A stretch of 64,000 nucleotides of DNA from Aurifilum marmelostoma (Eukaryota; Ascomycota; Sordariomycetes; Diaporthales; Cryphonectriaceae). Below are positions 22,422 through 34,031 of the stretch, in pieces (position 1 is the stretch's first letter; every line of letters starts with the position of its first letter). Under the pieces are notes generated by a model. The model made no database searches and was not told the origin of the DNA. It saw only the letters and a program-made list of their open reading frames with translations. The stretch covers positions 1,612,001-1,676,000 of the forward strand of contig JAMXSV010000026.1 in NCBI GenBank assembly GCA_027559495.1, read 5' to 3'. Position numbers and translations under genes: made by a program.

Positions 22422-22952
22422 CTACTCAGAAGAGGGCTTCATCGCACCACCGAAGCCCTGCTCTCCCTCCCTGGACCCATCGGCAGAAGAGTGGGGGAAA
22501 CCCTCCACCATCAGCTGGTTCCTCGTCATCATACTGTCAAATTCGGACGAGGACAGAGGGATCCTCTTCGAGATGGTGGCATCGTGGCACAGATCCAGCA
22601 CTGGGCCCAGTCCCCCAAGCCGCGGCCACGACGCTTGATAGGCCTTGACCTGTGCCTCGGTCATGCACCGCTTGGCAGCCTGAGGAGGGTTCTCAACCGG
22701 CACCTCCCCCATAAACTCCCGAGCGGGATCGCTGTAGTTATCCTCATCGAAAAGCAGGACATTGCGCTTCTCAAATGGGGATATTAAGCTTGGACGGTCG
22801 GCTCCCTGCTCAGGCGGGGTTGCGTGCTTCGTCGAGCTGGAGTGAGCACCGCCGGCATGCAGAAATCCCGCCTGCGTGTCGGCGTTTGTTGGTGCCGCTG
22901 CGCAGCTTTGGAGCTGCAGCAGTGCAATGAAGGCGACGACGTGGGCGCGCAT
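22422..22952 (-). CDS. Secreted protein with three Lys-Arg sites (putative Kex2-processed peptide precursor)
   Basis: Single exon, 176 aa, not a family I recognise. Residues 1-20 form a clear signal peptide (MRAHVVAFIALLQLQSCAAA). The rest is polar and has no membrane segment. Lys-Arg pairs, the cleavage sites of the Golgi protease Kex2, lie at residues 62-63, 94-95 and 129-130, about 32-35 residues apart. The only two cysteines of the mature chain, C96 and C122, both fall between the second and third sites, so cleavage would free one peptide of about 33 residues that could hold a disulfide bond. This layout resembles fungal Kex2-processed secreted peptides, although the segments are not visibly repeats of each other. 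A TATA-like box (TATATAAG, minus strand, about 23222-23215) lies about 265 bases upstream, in keeping with a regulated gene. Role unknown: signalling peptide, effector or ordinary secreted protein. Confidence 0.7.
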   Translation of the reverse strand: MRAHVVAFIALLQLQSCAAAPTNADTQAGFLHAGGAHSSSTKHATPPEQGADRPSLISPFEKRNVLLFDEDNYSDPAREFMGEVPVENPPQAAKRCMTEAQVKAYQASWPRLGGLGPVLDLCHDATISKRIPLSSSEFDSMMTRNQLMVEGFPHSSADGSREGEQGFGGAMKPSSE

Positions 22953-24869
22953 TGTTGTGTGGTAGGTAGTCGTCAGAGAGTTTTGGGGGGGGGGGGGGCG
23001 ATGAGATGGAACTGGATGAGTCTATATTCACCAGTGTTCAGAAGCCTAGAGACAACGAAGTTCGTGGAAAAGAATATCAAGCCTGCTTGACAATTCGAGA
23101 AATATGGGGGAGTGCTTCCGGAGCAAAAAGGGCTGAGAGAAACCTGTGGAAGAATGAATGTTGGTGGGTGGAGACAAACACTCTGCACCGACCAGAGCGT
23201 TGGCCGATATCAACTTATATAGACAGACTGCCCATCTCTCAAGATCTCCGGAGCGCCTTTATTATCTTCGAGACAGATGGTGGTGCAAGGAGTCTTGTCT
23301 CGACCTGGTGGTCCATGTAGGGTCTATGGGCTGGAGGCCTTCCAATGTGTCTACGGGAATAACATCCTGTCCCTGATGCACCAACGCCGTCGCCTGCAAC
23401 TGACAGGCCAGGAGAGACCCTTGTCACTTACAACAGAAGTGCAAAAAGTCAAAGAAGGATTCTTAGCATAGCAGGAGTGAGAGGCCCGGAAAGGGATCAC
23501 GGTGGACAGTGGCCTGCCCGGATCCCCACGACCTCGAACGGCCATGGTTCGTCGAGCTGGTCGGAGCGGGCGGATGTGACACATTGTTGGTTCGTGGAGG
23601 GTTCTCATAGATGTCAGCATTTCGTCACCCGCTATCACTGCAAGCGGGCGTGGAGTGCGGACGTCGTTAACGTTAACGCAGTCTCGAAGGAAGAAATCAA
23701 CCGGGAGGGTTGGACCGGCCGCATGTAAGGCTGTAGAATCCCATACACAAGAGTGTCTTGAGACGAAGTCAGGATAGCAGGCAAGGTGAGTAGATCACAG
23801 CTGTCTGACTTTTCAGTGTCAACGACTGTATATGAGCCGTGACGAGGAAATCTTACCTGCATGCTCTTCAGACAGGTCTGGCCAGGGTCACGGGTTACAA
23901 AGCAGGGTACTTCTGCAGCCCTGCGTTGGTTTGTTCTTGTCATATTCTAAGTATAGGTTGGATCATTTTCCTAGTCCTTCTAACATATTTGGACCTCTTT
24001 TAGAGCCCTTGGGATTTGAGATTGCGCGCTCCCCACTTGCTCAGGTATGTGCTGGACTTCAAACTCAAGCATCATGGCAGACTTATCGACTGACCACCTT
24101 CCCTCCAGCATTCTGCGGTGAAAGATGCCATATGGCCCTGGTAAAAATGTCCTCGGAGTTTTTTGAGGAATCAGGGTGTGTATGCGATATACCATTCAGG
24201 AATGTGGACCAAGTTCATCGCTTCCTTCTTAAGTTGTCTGATGCAGATCAAGAATATTGACGGTGTTGCTGCGTCTATTGAGCAGAAGGGGTGATTCCGG
24301 GGCATTTTCAAGTTAGAAAGATTGAATAGAAAAAGAAATGAAAAGCCTAAACAACATAAAGACAGCCCCCAGATAAGACAATAAGTATCTTAGCTTGATG
24401 CATCAGACCTCGAAGACTCCCACTACCTTTCCGGAAATTCTGTCAATGTGGCAACTTGGTTTCCACAGCCATTCTGCTGCTATGGTTGGGTGGTTGAGAG
24501 ATGATGATGCTTCTGCTGCTGAGGTTAGTGTTGAGCCTTGACAGTCAGTGGCTTTATAGGGAACGGTGGCACTGGTCCCTGCCTGGTCCAGGTCCCACCC
24601 TTGGTGCAGCAGACCAATAGGTCTTGTGCTGTATAGGCTACCCCACGCTAAAAAGGACCGCTATAGTTTGGCATGTGGCATCAAAACTTGAGCCACACAA
24701 CAACTTTCTCACTATATGCTCTTACCTTGAAAACTCCGATTCTCGAACCATTCCTTCTTCATGGAGACACATCCTATTTTCTACTGGCTCGAACACACAA
24801 AGCGAACATGATGACCTGATCGCAGCTCTTAAGAATTCTGTTTCTGGGCTACTTGTCTCGACTTGCAAA
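22953..24869. promoter_or_regulatory. 1.9 kb divergent intergenic region
   Basis: Between the leftward secreted-protein gene and the rightward helicase gene. Contains a 14-base G run (22985-22998) and a minus-strand TATA-like box near 23215-23222. A plus-strand frame of 142 codons at 23832-24260 shows no domain, repeat or intron structure and I do not call it. An open frame continues upstream of the helicase ATG to 24624, but the family-like sequence begins at 24870. Confidence 0.45.
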
Positions 24870-27800
24870 ATGGTGAAAAAGGGGAAGGAGAAGAGCAGCG
24901 CGCCAGCCTCGGGGTCGTCCTCGAAAGTCTCTGGCAAGAAGACGGCGGCTGCCCCACCCGAAGATGACCTGCTGATCTTCACCACTGACAAGAAGAAGAA
25001 GAAGAAAGAACCTGAGAAGGAAGAGGGGCCCCCGGAGCCACCAAAACCCACTGTCAAGCAGATTATTGGCGGCCAGTCATGGACTGGCAAGCTCCCAGTG
25101 AACCTCCTCTCGGAGCACTGCCAAAAGATGAAGTGGCAGAAACCCGATTACATACAGCGCAAGGGCAAGGAGGGTTTTTCTTTCATGGTTGTCCTGAGCG
25201 CCAAGAACCCGAAAACCCAAGAGGTCACAAAGCTGGAGCCCTTCAAACTTCCTCCCACCCATGTTCACATGGCATACAAGGAGACTTCCCTTGAGGCCAA
25301 GCATTTTGCTGCTACATATGGGCTCTTCCGGGTTTGTAGCATGAAGAACATGTCCATGATTCTACCTCCAGACTACAGGTCCATCTGGAAGGAATTTGAG
25401 GCCCTCAAGAAGCAGGATGTCAAGGAGGGCAAGGCCTGGATGTACGAGGCAGACCCGTTCAAGGCCCTGGAGGAAAGAGAAGCTGCAAAGGCTGCGGCTG
25501 AGAAGAAGCGAAAGGAGCAGCAGGCTGCTAGGGAAAAGGCTGCTAGTCTGCCCGGGGCTGCTGGCCTGGTGCTCAGGGGAAATGCCGCAGCATCCGGTGG
25601 CGGTGGCGGATACAATCCAATGAAAGGCTGGACCACGGTTCCCAAGATGGAGATGGGTGCCAAGACAAGACAGCACCTTGAGAACCTCCTGCGACGCTAT
25701 ACGATATGGAATCCGCACGGTGTCGTCATGAGACCAGAGGAGAAGGCCTCCATCGTCAAGGAGTTCCGGAATCTGGGCTTTCGTGCAAGCCATGTTGAAG
25801 AAGCCGTGGAAGAGTGCAAAGACCGCGAGGAGACACTGGAGTGGCTGTTGATCCACGTTCCGGAGGACGACTTACCCAAATGGGCCCTGCCAGAGAGTTA
25901 TTCAGCCGGTGTGAGCGTTGGGGCGACAGACCTGCGGAGAGAAGGAGCCGTAAAACGCCTGGCACAGTCTGGCTACTCTATCGAACTATGCCGAAAAGTC
26001 TACGACGACAACAGCGGCGACGAAGGCAAGGCGGCGGAGGCTTTACAACAAATCCTTCTGAACAGCGGGTCAGAGTCTGAGTCTACGGACCTCGTAGGAG
26101 GACCTGCGACGACTCAGGACCGTGACCAACAGTGGGAGGAGGAGCTGGCAAGCCTGGAGGCGCTGTACAGCGAGCAGTATTCCCGCCTGGGAACTGACGT
26201 CTGTCAGCTGAAGCTGACCGATGTGACCAACGGGCCCAAACAGAACGTCGATGCCTGTATACACATCCGCAAATCACCTCACTATCCCTCTCACCTGATC
26301 TTGTCTGTGATCGCGGACTTGCCATCCTATATCAAGCTCAGCATTATCAAGAAAGCCCTGGCATACATGGTCGAGTCTCTGCAGGAGGAGGAGATGAAGA
26401 TGTTCTATGTCATTACTTGGGTGCAGGAACATATCAACGACATCATCGACCGCCCAGGCGCTCTTCGCGAGATTGCAGCTGTCTCGTCAACAGCTTCTGA
26501 GGAGAAGAAAGTCTCTGTCACAAGGAGAACGAACAAGAAGCCGCCGAGGCGGCCTAACCCTATCTCGTGGGTCCCTGAAAGCAACTCTATAGGGCGGTGG
26601 ATGGAGCGGCAGAAGACACACGCGTACCAAAAGATGCTTGCTCAGCGTCAGAAGCTGCCAGCCTGGCAGGTCAGAGAAAATGTGGTCAAGGCGGTAACCG
26701 AAAACCAGGTCACCATCATCTCTGGAGAAACGGGTTCCGGAAAGTCGACACAGTCAGTACAGTACATCCTGGACGATCTTTATGACCGAGGATACGCCAA
26801 ATGTGCCAATATTATCGTCACGCAGCCCCGCAGAATATCTGCTCTAGGATTGGCAGACCGAGTCAGCGAAGAGCGTTGTACAACAGTCGGACAGGAAGTT
26901 GGTTACTCCATCCGAGGAGAGAACAAGACGGGCCGGGACACCAAGATCACTTTCGTCACCACCGGTGTGCTCCTCAGACGGCTGCAGACCTCTGGCGGCC
27001 GTGTTGACGATGTGGTGGCGTCCCTGGCAGATGTCAGCCACGTCGTGATTGACGAGGTCCATGAGCGAAGCCTCGACACGGACTTCCTGCTCAGCATCAT
27101 TCGAGACGTCTTGGCCAAGCGCAAGGATCTCAAGCTCATTCTCATGAGTGCAACCCTGGATTCTGCAACTTTTGGTGACTACTTCAAAGCCGACGGTCTG
27201 CAAGTTGGTTTTGTTGAGATCGCCGGACGTACCTTTCCGGTGCAGGACTTCTACCTCGACGATATCATTCAACAAACAGGATTCACCGGACAGCATGACT
27301 ATGACAGCAGAGGTTTTGATCGGAGTTTGGATGACAAGCAGCGGGTTTCTAAGGTCATTCAGAACCTTGGTATGCGGATCAATTACAATCTACTCCTCGA
27401 GACGGCCAAGGCCATCGACGCCGAGCTGTCGCAGACACAGAAATCCGGCGGTATCCTCATCTTCCTGCCCGGCGTTGCTGAGATAAACCAGACTTGCAGG
27501 ATGCTGGGGTCTGTCTCTTCATTATACGTGCTTCCGCTGCACGCGTCGCTCGAGACAAAAGAGCAGAGGAAGGTATTCGCTGCACCACCCGCCGGCAAGA
27601 GGAAAATCGTCGTTGCGACCAACGTGGCCGAGACGTCCATTACGATCGATGACATCGTCGCGGTCATTGACAGCGGTCGGGTCAAAGAGACCAGCTACGA
27701 TCCCCAGAACAACATGCGAAAGCTGGAAGAGGCGTGGGCGTCTCGTGCGGCCTGCAAGCAGCGTCGAGGCAGAGCTGGACGTGTTCAGGCTGGCAAATGC

Positions 27801-29061
27801 TACAAGCTGTACACACGTAATCTGCAGGAGCAGACTATGCAGGAGCGGCCAGACCCAGAGATCAGACGTGTGCCTTTAGAGCAGCTGTGTCTCTCTGTCA
27901 GGGCCATGGGCAATCAAGATGTCGGCAGCTTTCTGTCCCGGACCCCAACACCGCCAGAGGCGTTGGCCGTGGAGGGTGCCATCAAGATGCTACGCCGCAT
28001 GGGCGCTCTCGACGGTGATGAGCTTACAGCCCTTGGCCAGCAGCTCGCCATGATTCCAGCCGATCTGCGCTGCGGGAAGTTGATGGTTTACGGCGCCGTC
28101 TTCGGCTGCCTGGACGATTGTGTGACCATCGCAGCCATATTGAGCACCAAGAGCCCCTTCCTGTCGCCTCCCGACAAGAGAGAACTCGCGAAACAGGCCA
28201 AAATGAGCTTTGCCCAGGGAGATGGTGACCTGCTCACAGACCTCCGGGCCTTTCAGCAGTGGGATGAACTCATGCAGGACCGAACGCCCCAGCGGCAGGT
28301 CCGAAATTTCTGTGACGACAGCTTTCTCTCCTACAATACCCTCTCAGACATCGCCTCAACAAGGACACAATACTACTCAGCCCTGAAAGAAATTGGACTC
28401 ATACGATCTGCCTCCTCCTCGCCCGCTGGACAAAAGCGCCCCTCACTCTCCATGCCTCTGCTGCGCGCACTCACCGCCTCAGCCTTCAGCCCACAGATCG
28501 CACGCATCCAATTTCCAGACAAGAAATTCATGTCATCGGTATCAGGCGCGGTGGAACTCGATCCGGAGGCCAAGACGATCAAGTACTTTACGCAGGAGAA
28601 TGGCCGAGTATTTGTGCACCCGAGCAGCACCCTATTTGACAATCAGGGCTTTTCTGGAAATGCAGCCTTTGTGTCGTACTTCACGCTGATATCCACATCC
28701 AAGATATTTATGAGGGACTTGACCCGTAAGTTTCCCCCTGTGCTAACTCCCTGAATATATCGGGCAGAGAACACCTGGGTCTATTTACTGACCAGCACTT
28801 ACCCACACAGCCTTCAACGCGTACACACTGCTGCTATTCTCAGGCGCTATTGAGTTGGATACGCTGGGCAGGGGCCTGGTTGTCGACGGCTGGCTCAGGC
28901 TGCGGGGATGGGCGCGTATCGGCGTGCTCATTTCGAGGCTTCGAGGCATGGTCGACGACATCATAGCAAAGAAGGTCGAGGATCCCGAGATGGACCTTGG
29001 CAACAACGATGTGATCAGGGCGGTGGTGAAGCTGATAGAGCTAGATGGTTTGGATGCATAG
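24870..29061 (+). CDS. DEAH-box RNA helicase with UBA and RWD domains (DHX57/DHX29/YLR419W group)
   Basis: ATP-dependent 3'-5' RNA helicase of the DEAH/RHA family. Exons 24870-28725 and 28811-29061 (intron 85 bp, gtaag...acag) encode 1368 aa; the second exon completes the C-terminal OB-like domain (DLT-PFNAYTLLLFSG). Order: Lys-rich N-terminus (DKKKKKKEPEKEE), an RHA-type N-terminal module with coiled Lys/Ala/Glu segment, UBA-like region (about 285-330), RWD domain (about 420-520), helicase core with motif I GETGSGKST near residue 619, motif II DEVHE near 728, motif III SAT, motif VI QRRGRAGR, then HA2 and OB domains. Motif II has Val where DEAH has Ala, as is usual in this subgroup. Family relatives act in translation initiation on structured mRNAs and in ribosome-linked RNA remodelling. 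The precise orthologue is not decided. Confidence 0.92.
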
Positions 29062-29862
29062 GGCGTGGCGTGGCGTTCATAGACGAGCTGCATGGGGCAT
29101 GTTGTTTAATACGAGGGCGGGAGGGGCGCCTTGCCATTAGTCTTGCTGCCCTTCAGAAAGTGCAACAGAAGCTCTGCGTGCATGCATTTCGACTCTTCTT
29201 GGGTCCCAGCCAGTCCAGGTTTGGAAGGTATATATACTTATACAACATGAGGGTCACAAAAGATAACCCGGCGGGTTGTTCTCTGGGCACGACTGTCAAC
29301 TCTCTGTAGACCTGCTGGCCAGAAAAGCAGTCTGCTCACTGCAGGGTGCGCTGGAGTTGCAGGGTGCCCATCCCCCCACCCCCGGGATCGCAGGGTCGTT
29401 TCTGTCTCACATGCCGCCGCCGCTTGCAAGTTGGAGGAAGGCGCTAAGCAGACAAATGGCTGCCTCAGGCAGAAACAGCCCACACGCCCCAACCTGCAGC
29501 GGCTAATGCTGCAACAGGCAAGGTCGAGGGCGAGGGGGTGAGGGTGAGCACAGGCCATCGCGCCGCACCTCGAGTGGCAGGGAACGCCTGCACCCGGCTT
29601 TCCAACTACACCCTACCCTACTGTATACTGCACAGTAACCTACAGTACCTTCCCTGCTGCAAGCACCTGTACTGTTTATCACTACTTTTCTCTCCGCCCG
29701 CTCCCAACACCACTATTTCCAACCCTCCACCCCGTCAGAACCCTTTCTCTGCCCGCACACCCACCTCCCCCCCCTCCCTTCGTTTTTCCCTTCCAACGCG
29801 CGCATCGCATCCAACACAGTCTCCGAACTGCGTCAATTCAGCCTCATTTTGGCTCCCCTTCG
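29062..29862. promoter_or_regulatory. Intergenic: promoter and CT-rich leader of the cohesin gene
   Basis: No independent gene. The last 200 bases before the ATG are pyrimidine-rich, including an eight-base C run near 29767-29774. The cohesin start could be at 29863 or at the in-frame ATG 29878. Confidence 0.45.
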
Positions 29863-32800
29863 ATGCCCTCCGCCCGCATGCCCCTCATGGACACCTCGGA
29901 AAACACCGCGACTCCCTCCCCAGCGCCCGCCTCCACAGCGCGTCGGTCTGGTCGCGAGCGCAGGGCGCCGGACAAGTTCCAGCCCGAGGCTGCTGTTGCG
30001 CCCAAGCGGAAACGAGGCGAGGACGATGATGACGACGTCGAGAACCATAATCCAGAAAACGACGATGGCGAAGCTGACGGGATGAGCGACGACGACGACG
30101 ACGACACGGAGGGCGAGGACACGCCCGACGAGGAAGAGCAGCGCGCCGCGAGGCGTCAGAAGAATAAGAAGAAGCAGGGCGGCGCGTCGTCGCAATCAGC
30201 GCGCAGCAGGAAACCCGCGGCGAAGAAGCCCAAGATTAACGGCGCCGGACCCGCAGGCGTGGCGCACTCGAGTAGTATGGGGCTGCCCAGTCGGCCTAAG
30301 CCCAGAAAGACGGCACGCGTCGTCACGAGGGACCATCGCGATGGGGATGGCGTATACGGTAAGGAATGCAGATTTGACGCGTCGAAATGCCTGCTGACGC
30401 GACGCAGCCGATATCTTCGGGTCGGGCGACAACTCCGACGACGTTGCGGGCCGGTGGTACCAGAAGTACCGGGCGGACAACGAGGCGGCTGTGACAGATC
30501 TGGTCAACTGCGTCTTGCTGGCGTCGGGATGCGATGAGCAGGTGACGGAAATCGACATCAGGGATCCGGACAACATTCAGAACCGCTTGTCGGAGCTGCA
30601 GGACATATACCAAGAAGTACGTCGCGTCGACAATTGCTGCTTGAGGTGGCGCGTCGCTAACATTTATCAGCAACAAATCACCGACTACCCTCTTGCCAGG
30701 GCAAAGGAGAGCAAGGCCTTCCGCGATCAACTCGTCGGCTTCTTCGAATCCCTGATCAACGTGCTGCACGAGACAGGTGCGCTCTACACCGACGAGCCCC
30801 TCATGGAGAACATTGCGCGCTGGGTGTACACAATGTCCTCATCGACGCTAAGACCTTTCCGACACACGGCTACGGCCGTCGCGCTGGCTATGGAGCTGGC
30901 CCTTGCGGGCGTCGCGCAGAAGCTTGACGATAGGATTGCAAAGACGACACAACAGGCTGATGTCGAGAGGGGACGCAAAGGCAGAAACAAGAACAAGGAC
31001 ATGCTGGCGAACCTGGAGAAATCACTGGGCGAGGCAGAGCGCAACCGCGAGATGTGCGCCAAGTACATGTTGGACTGCTTCGACGTCGTGTTTGTTCACA
31101 GGTATCGTGATGTCGATCCCCGCATAAGGACAGAGTGTGTGGACGCACTAGGCTCGTGGATCTGGGTGCTTCCCACGGTTTTCATGGAACCAGAATATCT
31201 GCGATACCTGGGCTGGCTGTTGTCCGATTTCGTGGCATCCACCCGGCAGGAGGTCCTCAAGCAGCTATCGCGGATGTTCAAGCGCGACTCGGCCAAATTA
31301 GGACACTTCATCGATAGGTTCCGACCCCGATTGATGGAGATGGCCACTCTCGACCTGGATGTGAGCGTCCGCGTCGCGGCTATCAACGTAATCGAGGCTC
31401 TGGGCGAGAACGGCATGCTAGAGCCCGATGAGATCGACAACGTGGGCAGGCTCATCTTCGACTCCGAACCCCGGATACGGAAGGCGGTCGTGAAGTTCTT
31501 CGCCGACGTTGTTGAGGCTGCTGTTGAGCAAAAGATCGAGGCCATGGGCGGCGAGGAGGCTGTCGACGAGATCTTCCCAGAGGATGAAGACACAGAAGAG
31601 TTCTTATCACCACGAAAACAGTGGGTCGAGGTCAAAGCCTTGGCTGAGACTCTTGAGGCCTACGAGTCGCAATTGGAGGAGGATGAGGACGAAGACGATC
31701 GTCGCGACATGTCCGCCGACATGATCAGTGCCCTGGTCCCAGAGACAAGGATGTCACTGGCATCCCAGGTTCTGTATGAGAAGTTGGGCACAGTCAAAGA
31801 CTGGGGTATTCTCATCGGATATCTCCTCCACGACCACTCCACAAGCACCAAGTCAAACGCAAGGTCCCGGAACTCAGCTGAGAAAGCCATACGCCAACAT
31901 GTTGCTCCCACTGCAGAGGAGGAAATCATTCTTCTTGAGGTGCTTGTTGCAGCTGTCAAGCAGAATCTTGCCCACATCGCAGAGACCGAGAAGGGCAAGA
32001 AGAAACCAATCAAGGGTTACGGGACGGAATCGGCAGAGGATGTCGCCTTGAGCCTGGCACAGTCGGTACCAAAGCTACTGAACAAGTTTGGAGCAGCGCC
32101 CAAGGCTGTCACCACTGTGCTCCGGCTCTCGCACCTTCTCGACCTTGACGTGTTTGGACAGCTTCACCAGGACTCTTCCACGTTTGAGCACTTCCTGGAC
32201 AGTATCTGCACCCAGTTCTCGCGGCAGGAGGACAAGGATGCGGTTTCGGATGCCGCCCTTGCGCTTCTTCGAGCTCGCAAATGCGATGACTTCGAGGAGA
32301 CTGTCGACCTGAAGATCGCCGAACTGTGGGAGATCTCAATCGATTCGCTGCGGAACCTAGACCGGGTCAATGATCTTTCGAAGCGCGGCGAGCTGAGTGC
32401 GGCCGTCTTGTCGAGCCTCTCTGTCACCCTTTTGAAGATCAGCAGTCTCGCCAAGATCAAGGACTGCGTCGACATTCTCGAGACTGAAGGCAGGGGCTCA
32501 GGCTCCAAGACTCCTGTCATTGACATCCTGGTGCAGACCGTACACCGAGGCCGCTTCCAGCAGCCTGACGAGGAGCTTGACGATATGGAGGACGAGGCCA
32601 CCTCGTTTGCTATCAAGAGCTGCCGGCTCTATTTCATGTGGAAGGTCGTGTCGCTCACAAGCGATATCGATATGCAGGTGGACATTCCGGCCAGCGCGAT
32701 CGGTCGCCTTGCGAACCTGAGGAAGCTATACCAGACGAACCTCATCCACACATTCTCGTCCCGAGCCATCAATGACGACCTCCGCCTTTTTGCGACCGGC

Positions 32801-33544
32801 AGCCTCTGCGACCTTCACGCAAGTTTCGCGTCGCTCAAGCGCTCCCTCGACCAATGGTCGGCGGTTGGTGCGTCTAAGAAATATGCCAACCTGCTGGCGC
32901 TGAACCAAGAGATTCAGCCCGGTCTTGTGCCGGAGCTGATTAATATCTTTGACGGCGCCGAGCGTACCTACGCTAAGAAGGCCAAGAAGCACCTCAATGA
33001 GCCTGCTGAAGACGAAGATCCCATCGATGATGATCAGCTGTCAGACGCCGAGGACGAAGAGGATCTGTCAGAGAGTGAGAAGCGAGCAGCGGAGCTGCGC
33101 GCTGAGAAGAGCCTGTGTGAGCTTGCCCACAAGTACGTGCTCGCGATCCTGTCGCGTGTCGTCGACCAGACGGGTCCACATGCCGGCAAGCTCAGGAAGC
33201 GCCTGCAGCGAAATGCCACGAAGCTGGGCAAGAATTTCCAGGACACGGTGGCGTATCTTGATGAGAGGAAGATGCGGGATGCGGAGGCCGCGAAGGCTCG
33301 GCGTGCTGCTGCTGCCAAGGCCAGGAGTAAGGCTCCTGCGGCCAATACCCATAGGGAGCCCGCTAAGTCGGCCGAGATAGTGGTTGCGGGCGACGACTCC
33401 GATGACGATGAGCAGCCCGAGGAGGGCACGGAGGAGGACCTGAGAAGACGCGAGCTGCTAGAGGATCCGATCGAGGATCTCGACAGTGATGCCGATGAGG
33501 CCGGGAATAATGCTCCTGACGATGAGTCTATCCTGGGCGACTAA
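29863..33544 (+). CDS. psc3: Cohesin subunit SA/STAG (Scc3/Psc3)
   Basis: HEAT-repeat cohesin subunit that binds the kleisin Scc1 and DNA, needed for sister-chromatid cohesion. Exons 29863-30358, 30408-30616 and 30671-33544 encode 1192 aa. Both introns are very short (49 and 54 bp); the second has no in-frame stop. The N-terminal ~165 residues are disordered: a basic stretch RRSGRERRAPDKF, acidic Asp runs and Lys-rich patches. The STAG domain follows (ITDYPLARAKESKAFRDQLV; LINVLHETGALYTDEPLMEN; STLRPFRHTATAVALAMEL). The rest is helical repeats, and the C-terminus is again acidic. Length and order match fungal Scc3. The gene is tail to tail with POT1. Nuclear, essential in yeasts. Confidence 0.94.
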
Positions 33545-34031
33545 GGAGACGGATGGTCGATTAGAGGGGGGGGGGGCGGAGAAAATGTAATGGTGGTGAG
33601 CTTCTGGGAGCCTGGCGTTTTACAGAGGCATGGACACGAGACTATGGCGCTGACGGACATGAATGAACGTGCAACGCGTCTCAGGGCTTCTTCATGGTCT
33701 GATGGTCTGTTTGTATCTCTTGTGAAGGGGAGGGTAGTTTAGACGATCTCGCGCGCGCACGAGATCAAGGACCCAATTTTTGGCAGACGGCATTGTTTCG
33801 TCGGCATAGCATTTGCAAAATTCACTCCTTGCAACAGTACATATTCTCTCCACGGGCATATCACCTTATGCCTACATCCCCGCCGATGCCATTAGGCGAC
33901 AGCAGCGCCATACAGCCATGTATAACTCAATCGATTTTTTTTTAGCACAATGAATGATGTTATCAACTTCGTTCGATTTGCAACACTCACACAAACAGCA
34001 CCACCCGCGGTGGCCAAATATGTATCATTAA
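33545..34031. other. Convergent spacer between psc3 and pot1
   Basis: Two 3' flanks. Contains an 11-base G run (33566-33576) and a short palindromic stretch (gatctcgcgcgcgcacgagatc, 33746-33767) that could form a hairpin in the RNA. No gene. Confidence 0.4.

Noticed and set aside
23832..24260. 142-codon plus-strand open frame between the secreted-protein gene and the helicase
   Set aside because: No family motif, signal peptide, intron or coding-like composition; it lies in a divergent promoter region.
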